DNA of 12,790 nt from Trebonia sp036509215. Lineage in GTDB: Bacteria > Actinomycetota > Actinomycetes > Streptosporangiales > Streptosporangiaceae. Of the stretch, positions 5,842 through 12,666 are shown piece by piece. Under the pieces are notes generated by a model, which saw only the letters and a list, made by a program, of their open reading frames with translations, searched no databases and was not told the DNA's origin. The DNA is taken from positions 1-12,790 of the forward strand of contig DATCGA010000554.1 of assembly GCA_036509215.1 (NCBI GenBank), in the 5' to 3' direction. Positions within the stretch are counted from its first letter, which is position 1. Every line of letters starts with the position of its first letter. Both the position numbers and the translations under genes were made by a program.

Positions 5842-7710
5842 ATGCCCCCGGTACTGCTTGGCCTTGTCTGGGCCGTCACGTTCGCCGTGCCGGTGAGCTT
5901 GCTCCGCCGGCTGCGGCTGCGGTTCAGGCTGCGGAGGGTGGCAGCATCCCGGCCTGCACCGCGCGCGGGCGCGCACTCCGGGCACGGCCAGTCGGCACCC
6001 CAGGCAAAGTTCGCGACCGCGCTGTCCTGGAAGGGCACCGCCTGGCTGCTGGCGGTCAACCTGGTTCTGCTGTACGTCGTCGACGGTCTTGCCTCTTACG
6101 CCGGCCGCCCGATGATGACGTTCGGCGGCCTGGTACCGCTGATCCTGGTGAACCTGGTCCTCATGGTGATCACCGCCGCGGTCTCCACCCGCGGACGGCT
6201 CAACGCGGGCAGCGCCGTCGCCGTGCTGGCTGCTGTGACCTTCGGCGCCGCCTGGCTCGTCGGCCATAACAGCGGGCACAACTCCTTCCTGGCGTCACAC
6301 CTGGTCAGCGTTACGGTTGCGCCCGGCGACCAGTTGCCGGCCAGCAGCACGGACCACATGGTGGTCGTCTCGCCTGACATCGCCACGACCAAGGCCTCAC
6401 AGGCCATGGCCACCGGCATCGCGGGACAGCGCAACTACAGCACCTACCTCCTGCTCGGCCCGGCGACATTGCAGTACGTGGACGGCCGGATGTGGTACGT
6501 CTTCCCGCTCGAGTTCGATGGCGCGGGCAACAAGGCGCGGCTGAACGCGATCGAGCCCGGCTACATCATGGTGTCCGCCGAAGACCCGAACGCCGTCCCG
6601 GTCGAGCACTACGACGGGCCCTATTCCATGATTGTCAGCCTGGGCGGCGGGCAGGGCAGCGAGCCGGCCCGGTGGGCGTACAGCCATGGCTACAGCGGAT
6701 ACCTGCTAGACGATCCCACGCTGGAGATCAACGACCAGGGTCTGCCTTATTACACGGTGACACTGCTGTCGCCTCGGCTGGGCTGGACGTTCTTCGCTCC
6801 GGCGGGCGTCCTGGTGATAAACGCGCACACCGGCCAGATCACCCGGTACGCCCTCGGCGATGTCCCGTCATGGGTCGACCGCGTGTACAGCCAGCAGGTG
6901 GCGATGACGATCGCGAACTGGTACGGGGAGTACTCTCAGTCCGGCTTCCAGGGCATCGGCAGCTCAAACGCCAACCGCTTCCAGGTGTCCGGCCAGCCAG
7001 TCATGGTCTATACCGGTGCTGGCCACCCGGTCTGGCGGATGTTGCTGACCAGTTACAACAGCGACAACTCGGTGTCCAAGATCGTCGAGATGAACGCCGC
7101 CACCGGCGCGATGACGATCTACACGCCGCAGCAGCCGATGGGCATCGAGGGCACGGTCACCCAGGCATTCGATAACGCCTCTGGTAACGGCGCCTCGCTG
7201 GTCAAGGCCGACCACTACCAGGCCGTCGACCTGACCCTGCACGTCATCTACGGCCACCTCACCTGGGTGGCCACCTACGAGCCGGAAGGCTCGAGCCCGA
7301 GCTTCGTCGGCATCGGCCTCGTCGACGCCTACGAGGCAACGGCGAACAACGTCGTCTTCGGCAACAGCAAGTCGGCCGCGCTGCAGAACTACCTCGCCCA
7401 ACTCGCCACCGAGGGCACCGCTAACGGGACAGCACCCGAACAGGGCGGCCAGTACCAGACGATAACCGGCAAGATCGCCGCCATTGGCTGGGACATCACC
7501 GGCGGGCAAAAATACTGGTACATCAGCCTGGTCGGCCAGCCGAAGCAGGTGTACGTCGGAACTGTGGCCTCGGTCGGACCCGCCCTCGTCCTCGCGCAGC
7601 CCGGAGACCCGGTCACGATCAGCATCCTGAACATCGGTGCCCAGGAATCAACCGAGACGATGCAGTCCTTCGCCGACGCCCGTGTCCCCCTTCACGCCGC
7701 GGGCTCGTAA
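5842..7710 (+). CDS. Large membrane protein with ~480-residue extracytoplasmic domain, unknown function
   Basis: This is a 622-residue protein that I cannot assign to a named family. Four N-terminal hydrophobic segments are seen: 4-21, 66-86, 96-114 and 122-141. A very basic loop (22-37) after the first marks the cytoplasmic side. Residues ~145-622 form a long outer region rich in Tyr, Trp, Gly, Asn and beta-strand patterns, with GYIMVSAEDPNAVPVEHYDG at ~237-256 and an INAHTGQITRY / MNAATGAMTIY pair that looks like an internal duplication (PepSY- or propeller-like strands). The last ~80 residues (from YQTITGKIAAIGW) look like a small OB- or SH3-like barrel. No Cys pairs, lipobox or catalytic motif is evident. 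The start has RBS GGAAGG 6 nt upstream and is coupled to the zinc-ribbon gene. Base composition in 6300-7700 looks less GC-rich than in the flanking genes, compatible with transfer. Confidence 0.8.
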   Translation: MPPVLLGLVWAVTFAVPVSLLRRLRLRFRLRRVAASRPAPRAGAHSGHGQSAPQAKFATALSWKGTAWLLAVNLVLLYVVDGLASYAGRPMMTFGGLVPLILVNLVLMVITAAVSTRGRLNAGSAVAVLAAVTFGAAWLVGHNSGHNSFLASHLVSVTVAPGDQLPASSTDHMVVVSPDIATTKASQAMATGIAGQRNYSTYLLLGPATLQYVDGRMWYVFPLEFDGAGNKARLNAIEPGYIMVSAEDPNAVPVEHYDGPYSMIVSLGGGQGSEPARWAYSHGYSGYLLDDPTLEINDQGLPYYTVTLLSPRLGWTFFAPAGVLVINAHTGQITRYALGDVPSWVDRVYSQQVAMTIANWYGEYSQSGFQGIGSSNANRFQVSGQPVMVYTGAGHPVWRMLLTSYNSDNSVSKIVEMNAATGAMTIYTPQQPMGIEGTVTQAFDNASGNGASLVKADHYQAVDLTLHVIYGHLTWVATYEPEGSSPSFVGIGLVDAYEATANNVVFGNSKSAALQNYLAQLATEGTANGTAPEQGGQYQTITGKIAAIGWDITGGQKYWYISLVGQPKQVYVGTVASVGPALVLAQPGDPVTISILNIGAQESTETMQSFADARVPLHAAGS

Positions 7711-7969
7711 ACGCATACACCCGTTCGAGGCGGGATCACGGTTTGTGCCCCTTTATGCGGCCGCCATTCTGTGTCAGGTGCGCCAATATTCGGTTGCCTG
7801 CGGCGGTCGCCTGATGCGATAGTTCGACGGAATCAGGTTCGGCGCCGACTCAGGTGGAGCACTCCGCCGAGAGGTCGGCCATGTGGAAGGGAGGCGTCTG
7901 TGATGCCAGCGCCCGTTGCGGGCTTCATTAGCCCTGCCTTGACCACTTCCTGCCTGAGGAGCTTCACCA
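7711..7969 (+). other. 259-bp intergenic region before the RIO kinase
   Basis: No gene is seen. A candidate promoter for the RIO kinase is TTGCCT (7794-7799) with GATAGT (7818-7823), an 18-nt spacer, which would leave a ~140-nt leader. A small hairpin, GCCCG-TTG-CGGGC (7911-7923), followed by TTCATT may be a weak terminator or leader structure. GAGGAG at 7956-7961, 8 nt before the GTG, is the kinase RBS. Confidence 0.35.
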
Positions 7970-8998
7970 GTGCGCGACAGCGCGGATTCCTACGACCCCG
8001 CCTTCGGCCGGGTCCGCAAGACGAACAACAAACGGCAGCGTAACCGCCTCGACGACGAGGCGACGTTCGCCAAGCGCGACCGGCACGTCCGGCGCCTGGC
8101 CTCGGTCGATGACGCCGCCGGGGCAACCGACGGCCTGGCCGAAGACGAACGCTGGTCCACCTGGGACCAGTCCACCCCGACCGAGCGCGGGCCCCGGCCG
8201 CACCCCCAGTGGCTGGTGACCGACCTCGCCGCCATCGACACCGAGCTCGGCATCGTGAAGACGGGCAAGGAAGCTGACGTCTTCCTGCTCCGCCGGGCGG
8301 TTCCGGCTACGGATTCGGTCACGGGCCGGTCCTGCCTGCTGGCCGCGAAGCGTTACCGCGACCCCGAGCACCGGCTGTTCCACCGGGACGCCGGCTACCT
8401 CGAGGGCCGCCGAACCCGGGACTCCCGGGTGTCGCGGGCCACCGCCAACAGGACCGCGTTCGGCCGCCAGGCGATCGCCGGGATGTGGGCGAACTCCGAG
8501 TTCACCGCGCTCTGCCGGCTGTACCAGGACGGGATACCCGTCCCCTATCCGGTGCAGATCACCGGCACCGAGGTGCTCCTGGAGTTCATCGGCGACGCCG
8601 ACGGGACCGCCGCGCCGCGGCTGGCCGAGACGCGGCCGGACGGCCGGGAGCTGTCCGACCTCTGGGATCAGCTGGTGGCGGCCCTCGTCACGCTGGCCAG
8701 GAACGGGCTCGCGCATGGCGACCTGTCGCCTTACAACCTGCTGGTCAACGCGGGCACGCTCGTGATGATCGACCTGCCGCAGGTGGTTGACGTCATCGCG
8801 CATCCGGGCGGACGCGGGTTCCTCGAGCGGGACGCGAAGAACGTCGCCGCCTGGTTCACCGCCCGGGGGCTGCGGGCGGCCGACCAGGAAAAGCTGGCGG
8901 GCCTCCTCGTCGAGGAGGCCCGCCTGGCCTTACCCGGTCACATTGACGTCAGTCCCGGGGCCGGGCCGGGAGGGACCCGGCCCCGGAAGCGTGCCTAG
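7970..8998 (+). CDS. RIO1-type serine/threonine protein kinase
   Basis: This is a 342-residue atypical protein kinase. The RIO ATP-binding segment is GIVKTGKEADVFLL (94-107), in the place of the RIO1 STGKEANVY loop. The ATP-anchoring lysine is K127 (AAKRY). The catalytic loop is LAHGDLSPYNLLV (247-259) with Asp251 as catalytic residue and Asn256. The metal-binding motif is MIDLPQVVD (266-274) with Asp268. All catalytic residues are intact, so it should phosphorylate itself or protein partners, or act as an ATPase. In eukaryotes and archaea RIO1 acts in small-subunit maturation; bacterial roles are unsettled. The N-terminus (1-80) is basic and Asp/Arg-rich, and a copy of its first 16 codons lies at 5064. 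The GTG is supported by GAGGAG 8 nt upstream. The C-terminus is a Gly/Pro/Arg tail coded by a hairpin, and the stop overlaps that of the converging ABC gene. Confidence 0.9.
   Translation: MRDSADSYDPAFGRVRKTNNKRQRNRLDDEATFAKRDRHVRRLASVDDAAGATDGLAEDERWSTWDQSTPTERGPRPHPQWLVTDLAAIDTELGIVKTGKEADVFLLRRAVPATDSVTGRSCLLAAKRYRDPEHRLFHRDAGYLEGRRTRDSRVSRATANRTAFGRQAIAGMWANSEFTALCRLYQDGIPVPYPVQITGTEVLLEFIGDADGTAAPRLAETRPDGRELSDLWDQLVAALVTLARNGLAHGDLSPYNLLVNAGTLVMIDLPQVVDVIAHPGGRGFLERDAKNVAAWFTARGLRAADQEKLAGLLVEEARLALPGHIDVSPGAGPGGTRPRKRA
8896..8924. repeat. Perfect 14-bp inverted repeat inside the 3' end of the RIO kinase gene
   Basis: GGCGGGCCTCCTCG (8896-8909) is followed by a single T and then its exact complement CGAGGAGGCCCGCC (8911-8924). 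It encodes AGLLVEEAR of the kinase. A 14/14 match this close to the convergent stop codons looks selected. It may end transcription arriving from the ABC operon on the other strand, or protect the kinase mRNA 3' end. No T-run follows on either side. Confidence 0.6.
8955..8986. terminator. 11-bp GC hairpin between convergent RIO kinase and ABC genes
   Basis: CCGGGGCCGGG (8955-8965) and CCCGGCCCCGG (8976-8986) form a perfect stem with a 10-nt loop. It lies 9 nt beyond the ABC ATPase stop on the minus strand and in the last codons of the RIO kinase on the plus strand. The symmetrical position suits a bidirectional terminator of the T-less actinobacterial kind. Confidence 0.5.
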
Positions 8999-9672
8999 AC
9001 CTTCTGCTTGACGGTGAGCTTGCCGTTGCGCATCGTGCCGAGGCGCTGGGCGCGGCGGGCGACGGCGCTGTCGTGGGTCACCATGACCATCGACAGCCCC
9101 TTGTCCCGCCAGAGCTTCTCGAGCAGGGCGATGATCTCGTCGCGGGTGTCCTCGTCCAGGTTGCCCGTCGGCTCGTCGGCCAGCAGCACCTTGGGCTCCT
9201 TCACCAGCGCGCGGGCGATCGCCGTCCGCTGCTGCTGGCCGCCGGAGAGCTCCGACGGCAGGTGGCGGGCCCGGTCGGCCAGACCGACCGAGGCCAGCGC
9301 CTCGGCCGCCCGTGCCTTCCGCGACGCGCCGCTGACCCCGAGCGGCACCAGCGCCGTCTCCACGTTCTCCTGCGCCGTCAGCGTCGGGATCAGGTTGAAC
9401 GTCTGGAAGATGAAGCCGATCGTGCTGGCCCGCATCTTCGTCATCGAGCCCTCGCCGAGACTGGTCAGATCGGTTCCGTCGAGGAGGACGGAACCCGAGG
9501 TGGCCCGGTCGAGGCCGCCGATAATCTGCAGCAGGGTGGACTTGCCGTGACCGGTCGGTCCCTGGATGGCCATCCACTCGCCGTCGGCGATCTCCAGGTC
9601 AACGCCCCGCAGCGCGTGGACGGTCTGACGGCCCTTGGGATAGTCCTTCTTGACGTCCGTGAGCTTGTACAT
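8995..9672 (-). CDS. ABC transporter ATP-binding protein, MacB/LolD type
   Basis: This 225-residue nucleotide-binding subunit hydrolyses ATP to drive the adjacent MacB/FtsX-type permease. Motifs: Walker A GPTGHGKST (38-46, with His where Ser is usual), Q-loop Gln90 in FIFQTFNLIPTLTAQENV (typical of the MacB/LolD group), signature LSGGQQQR (142-149), Walker B VLLADEP with Asp166 and Glu167, D-loop NLD (171-173) and switch His200. GGGAGAAGAG just before the ATG is the RBS. It lies 27 nt downstream of the permease gene, so the two form an operon. Its stop overlaps that of the converging RIO kinase by 4 nt. The substrate is unknown; this class exports or extracts lipids, peptides or drugs from the membrane, or transmits mechanical signals. 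Confidence 0.93.
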   Translation of the reverse strand: MYKLTDVKKDYPKGRQTVHALRGVDLEIADGEWMAIQGPTGHGKSTLLQIIGGLDRATSGSVLLDGTDLTSLGEGSMTKMRASTIGFIFQTFNLIPTLTAQENVETALVPLGVSGASRKARAAEALASVGLADRARHLPSELSGGQQQRTAIARALVKEPKVLLADEPTGNLDEDTRDEIIALLEKLWRDKGLSMVMVTHDSAVARRAQRLGTMRNGKLTVKQKV

Positions 9673-9699
9673 GAGTTCTCTTCTCCCTTAATCCGGCCG

Positions 9700-11268
9700 T
9701 CAGGCGACCTTGGACAGGGCCGCGGCCGGGCGCAGTCGCGCCGCCCGCCAGCCGCCGAACGACCCGGCGATCAGGCCGCCGAGGACCGCGAGGATCACCG
9801 CTGCGAGGACCGCCTCGAGCGTGACCGGTGCGGTCAGGTGCTCGGTGACGGTCGGCACGGCATTGGCCGCCGCGTGGGTGAAGCCGCCGGTGAACCCGCC
9901 GCCGGTGGGACCCCCGCCGGTGGTTCCGCCGGCGCCGCCGCCGAAGCCCCCGCCGCCGGTGAACGCGCGCGCGCCGCCTGGGGTGGCCGAGGCGGTGGTG
10001 CTGCCGAGGGAGGCGGTCAGCGGGTGCGCGAAGTGGCCGACCGCGGCCGCGCCGAGGAAGCCGAGCCCGACGCCGATGGCGCCGCCGACGATGCCGATCG
10101 CGATCGACTCGCCCATTACCTGGCCGACCACCCGGCGGCTCTTCCAGCCGAGCGCCTTGAGCGTGCCGAACTCACGGATCCGGCGCGACACGGCCGACAT
10201 CGTGAGCAGGCTGGCAAGCAGGAACGCCGCGATCAGGACCGCGATCGCGAGCCACTTGCCGAGGTTGTTGGCCAGCGACGACGCGCTCGAGATGGAGCCG
10301 GTGACCTGGCTGGCCAGGGTGTCCTGGTCGGTGATGGTCGCGCCGGAGACCGACTTGGTGATCGCGTTCGCGACCGAGGTGATGTCACTGCCGCTGGTCG
10401 CCGCCACGTAGATCGTGTTGACGTCGTTCTTCAGCCCGGATAGCGACTGCGCCACGGCCAGCGGGATGTAGACGTTGGTCGTGTCATCCCCGGCAGGCTC
10501 GGTGACGATGCCGACGACGGTGAACTTGGTCGCCGCGGCCTTGGAGTTGCCGATGTCGATGGTGCTGCCGACCTTGAGCTTGTTGGTCGTCGCGTAGCTG
10601 GAGTCGACCAGCGCGACGTCCTTGGTCGCGTCGGCCGAGGTGAAGGTCTGGCCGGAGCCGATCGTGCCGGTGGACAGCGGGCCGAGCTCGCCGTTGGCGA
10701 GGTCGACGCCGCTGACGACGAAGCTGTTGGTCTTAAAGGAGCTGGTGCCGCCGCCGGTGAACCCGCCGCCGGTGCTCCCGCTGCCGCTGCCGCTGCCGCC
10801 GAAGCCGCCGCCGCCGCTTCCGCTGCTGCCCGTGTTGAATGACGGCACGGTGCCGGTGACGGTCCGGTCGGTGAGGGTCAGCCCGCCCGCCGCCGCGGCC
10901 ACGTTGTCCAGCTTGGAGATCGTGGTGACGTCGGCCGCGGTGATCGACGAGAGGGTGAAGTCGGACGCCAGCGTGTTGTCATTGATCGCCGACCCCGCCT
11001 TCGGCCTAGCGCTCGTGCCGACCCCCTGCTTGAAGCTGAAGCCGAACCCGCCGCCGGCGGTGCTGCTGGTGGTTGGCGCCTTGGTCACGGTGATGTCGGT
11101 GCCGACGCCGTACAGCGAGTGCAGGACGGACGCCTGGGCGTTCTTGACCCCGGCCGCCGCAGCGGTCACCGTGATCACCAGCCCGATCCCAAGCGCCAGC
11201 CCGATGGCTATGAAGATCGCCTGGCGCGCCCGGCGGCGCAACTCGCGCCAGAGGTATGTGAAAAACAT
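9700..11268 (-). CDS. ABC transporter permease, MacB/FtsX family, with Gly-rich extracytoplasmic inserts
   Basis: This is a 522-residue permease. The start is the ATG at 11268, with GAGGAG 4 nt upstream, rather than the ATG at 11319, which lies inside an upstream inverted repeat and adds residues before the usual MacB N-terminus. Topology: TM1 ~17-38, a periplasmic-core-type domain to ~335, then the FtsX unit with TM2 ~339-360, TM3 ~387-410 and TM4 ~484-505. SRRIREFGTLKALGWKSRRV after TM2 is the family's cytoplasmic coupling motif. Two low-complexity Gly/Ser/Thr tracts interrupt the outer parts: ~147-174 in the core domain and ~436-462 between TM3 and TM4. A shorter GGGFGF stretch is near residue 73. 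Such tracts are unusual for the family and probably form flexible linkers at the cell surface. Its partner is the downstream ATPase. The substrate is unknown. Confidence 0.9.
   Translation of the reverse strand: MFFTYLWRELRRRARQAIFIAIGLALGIGLVITVTAAAAGVKNAQASVLHSLYGVGTDITVTKAPTTSSTAGGGFGFSFKQGVGTSARPKAGSAINDNTLASDFTLSSITAADVTTISKLDNVAAAAGGLTLTDRTVTGTVPSFNTGSSGSGGGGFGGSGSGSGSTGGGFTGGGTSSFKTNSFVVSGVDLANGELGPLSTGTIGSGQTFTSADATKDVALVDSSYATTNKLKVGSTIDIGNSKAAATKFTVVGIVTEPAGDDTTNVYIPLAVAQSLSGLKNDVNTIYVAATSGSDITSVANAITKSVSGATITDQDTLASQVTGSISSASSLANNLGKWLAIAVLIAAFLLASLLTMSAVSRRIREFGTLKALGWKSRRVVGQVMGESIAIGIVGGAIGVGLGFLGAAAVGHFAHPLTASLGSTTASATPGGARAFTGGGGFGGGAGGTTGGGPTGGGFTGGFTHAAANAVPTVTEHLTAPVTLEAVLAAVILAVLGGLIAGSFGGWRAARLRPAAALSKVA
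9883..10774. repeat. Exact 25-bp direct repeat pair (9883-9907 and 10750-10774) within the permease gene
   Basis: Both copies begin GCCGCCGGTGAACCC and continue identically for 25 bp. They are 867 bp apart, a multiple of three, so both are read in the same frame. They code part of the two Gly-rich tracts (GGGFTGG). Recombination between them would delete 289 codons in frame. Confidence 0.7.
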
Positions 11269-11296
11269 CAGACTCCTCAGCGGACTAAGCAGATAT

Positions 11297-11363
11297 ATGG
11301 CGGTGCGGACCTGTCGCAACCGGGGGAGCGCATCAGACCCCGGCGCTACGTCCGCACCGCCAT
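11297..11363 (-). promoter_or_regulatory. Two inverted 14-bp elements spanning the ABC operon promoter
   Basis: ATGGCGGTGCGGAC (11297-11310) recurs as its exact complement at 11350-11363. The centres are 53 bp apart, about five helical turns. On the minus strand, TTGCGA (11319-11314) and TATATC (11297-11292), with a 16-nt spacer, make a plausible -35/-10 pair for the permease gene, ~24 nt before its start. One 14-bp element fills most of the spacer. Between the arms, CCGGGG (11320-11325) and CCCCGG (11338-11343) form an inner stem, so the whole could also fold as one two-tier hairpin 55 nt after the upstream gene's stop. Paired operators with looping, a leader structure, or a terminator are all possible. 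Confidence 0.5.
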
Positions 11364-11417
11364 GAACTCTGGCGGCCCTACCTGAGGGGCAGCTGAACTA
11401 GGGCTCCAAACAGACCA

Positions 11418-12461
11418 TCAACCGCCGCGCTCGTTTAGCGGGCCTCGGCCCTCGCCCTCGCCCTCGTCTTCGTCTTCGCGGCCCATTACCGCGCTAACAC
11501 GGCACCCGGGCAGACGGCAGGAAACGCCCGCCCTCGGCCCGCGGTCGCGAAGGACGCGGGCGAGCTCACCGGCCGTCTGGCATTGCGCGCGCTCAGTGCT
11601 CAGGTCCGAATACCCGAAGCGCATCGTGACGATTTTCCCGGTCGCGAGATTGCGCCGGTCCCGGCGTCTATCGCGCCATTGCTCCCCGGCCGGATGGGCG
11701 GCGGCCCCGTCCAATTCCACGCACACCAGGTAGCCCTCATAGAGGTTGTCCAGGTAGATGCTCTGGCCGCCGACCTTGATCCGCGCCTGACGGATGGGGA
11801 CTGGAAGCACATGGCGGCGCTCGACGCCGCACAGGTACCACCGTTCAAGGTTGGACAGCGCTCCCTGCCCGGCGTCCCTCAGCGCCGATTCCGCCTCCGG
11901 GCGATCGCGGAACCGCTTCCGCTTTGTCAGGGCCAGCCGCAGGCGCGCTGCCGTGGTCAGCCGACCGCCAATGGCCCGGCAAATCAGGTCATATCGATCA
12001 GCTGGATCGTCCATCCCCTCGATAAGGTCGAGCACCGTGTCCTCGATCCTCGTCCGCGGCGGCAGCAGAACCGGGTGCCTGATCCGGTCGAGAATCCGCG
12101 ATCGATGCACGACCACCCCGGAAATCCGGCCGGACTTGGCCGGGTTGCTGGTGGCGGGAACGGTCACGTGGATTAGCGAACCCGGCTGCTTTACGAGGCC
12201 GTAAAGCTCGGCCGCGGTCTGATGGCTCAGCACCGCCCCCGGCCCGGCGCGCAGCAGAGCGGCCCACAGCTGGGACTCCCTGGTTACCTCGCCGGAAAAG
12301 GTCGCGTACACCCCGCGCTGAATCCGCTGCCACTCCCCCATTCGCGCCCGATGACGCATCGAGTGCGAGGAGAGCCCGAATTCCAGCGCTTGGGTGCGCC
12401 CGATCACGCCGTCTTGACGAGCGAGGAGCTCGCCGCACTCAGAAGAAATTTTCAGGGTCAT
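11418..12461 (-). CDS. AbiEi-antitoxin-type N-domain fused to DUF559 nuclease-like domain
   Basis: This is a 347-residue protein. Residues ~8-60 match the winged-helix N-domain of AbiEi-type antitoxins (GVIGRTQALEFGLSSHSMRHR...WQRIQRGVYA). Residues 65-150 carry the usual following segment (AVLSHQTAAELYGL, VVVHRS, TRIEDTVLDLI). Residues ~200-285 fit a DUF559/Vsr-like PD-(D/E)xK nuclease fold: S203 and E206, D238 in YLDNLYEG, E249-L-D251-G, D264/D268 and a late MRFGYSDL strand. The usual H after ELDG is shifted (AAAH). No AbiEii toxin lies beside it, so it is a solitary gene, common in actinobacteria and probably linked to defence or DNA repair. The tail (329-340) is an acidic EDEDEGEGEG run coded by hexamer repeats. 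RBS is weak. Two DnaA boxes lie upstream of the start. Confidence 0.8.
   Translation of the reverse strand: MTLKISSECGELLARQDGVIGRTQALEFGLSSHSMRHRARMGEWQRIQRGVYATFSGEVTRESQLWAALLRAGPGAVLSHQTAAELYGLVKQPGSLIHVTVPATSNPAKSGRISGVVVHRSRILDRIRHPVLLPPRTRIEDTVLDLIEGMDDPADRYDLICRAIGGRLTTAARLRLALTKRKRFRDRPEAESALRDAGQGALSNLERWYLCGVERRHVLPVPIRQARIKVGGQSIYLDNLYEGYLVCVELDGAAAHPAGEQWRDRRRDRRNLATGKIVTMRFGYSDLSTERAQCQTAGELARVLRDRGPRAGVSCRLPGCRVSAVMGREDEDEGEGEGRGPLNERGG
11448..11478. repeat. Hexamer microsatellite in the 3' end of the AbiEi/DUF559 gene
   Basis: About three CCCTCG units followed by two TCTTCG units encode the acidic Glu/Asp/Gly tail. In-frame slippage would change tail length without breaking the protein. 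Confidence 0.6.
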
Positions 12462-12511
12462 GGCCCAAGCGTGGCAATTCCCGGCCGGCTACGCGATACG
12501 CATCCCAAGCC

Positions 12512-12520
12512 TGTGGATAA
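12512..12520 (-). promoter_or_regulatory. DnaA box 1
   Basis: TGTGGATAA on the plus strand is TTATCCACA on the minus strand, the perfect E. coli-type DnaA box. It lies 51 nt upstream of the AbiEi/DUF559 start. TTATCC could also serve as a poor -35 with TATCGC (12498-12493, 16-nt spacer), so DnaA binding might compete with polymerase. Together with box 2 it is part of a ~21-bp direct repeat, CATCCCnnGCCTGTGGATAAC without gaps. Confidence 0.6.
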
Positions 12521-12542
12521 CACGCGCATTACATCCCGTGCC

Positions 12543-12551
12543 TGTGGATAA
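12543..12551 (-). promoter_or_regulatory. DnaA box 2
   Basis: This is a second perfect TTATCCACA (minus strand) in the same orientation, 31 bp from the first, about three helical turns. The flanks CATCCC and GCC are repeated too, so the pair arose by duplication or is constrained beyond the nonamer. Only two boxes are present, far fewer than at an actinobacterial oriC. Confidence 0.6.
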
Positions 12552-12581
12552 CCATTGGCGATCGCGCTCATCGTGTGCTAA

Positions 12582-12594
12582 AAGCGCGGCGCTT
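12582..12594. promoter_or_regulatory. 13-bp palindrome in the 12462-12666 intergenic region
   Basis: AAGCGC-G-GCGCTT is a perfect 6-bp inverted repeat. It lies 73 nt before the GTG at 12667 and could be an operator for that gene. The rest of the region holds no gene I can see. Confidence 0.25.
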
Positions 12595-12666
12595 CATCGA
12601 CGTTCAACGTGATTGTGTTCCGTTGGGGGCTCTATACGACCCGTCCGGCACACGCTATGGGGTGAT

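Noticed and set aside
4612..6279. 555-codon open frame on the minus strand
   Set aside because: It lies antisense to the repeat-protein gene, the zinc-ribbon gene and part of the membrane-protein gene. It has no RBS and no domain pattern, and its Arg/Gly/Pro-rich composition is typical of a shadow frame in GC-rich DNA.
5112..7969. Classical transposon or IS element between the two RIO-like segments
   Set aside because: No transposase, no terminal inverted repeats, and the flanking 48-bp copies are diverged and far longer than usual target-site duplications.
10990..11006. 17-bp exact match (CGACCCCGCCTTCGGCC) to the start of the RIO kinase gene
   Set aside because: It lies in the ABC permease in another frame and strand context, with no extension on either side. 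A match this short is plausible by chance in such GC-rich DNA, unlike the 48-bp relic at 5064.
12501..12666. Possible replication origin
   Set aside because: Only two DnaA boxes, no AT-rich unwinding region, and no dnaA, dnaN or parAB genes nearby. The orphan ParA is 9 kb away and paired with CHAD.
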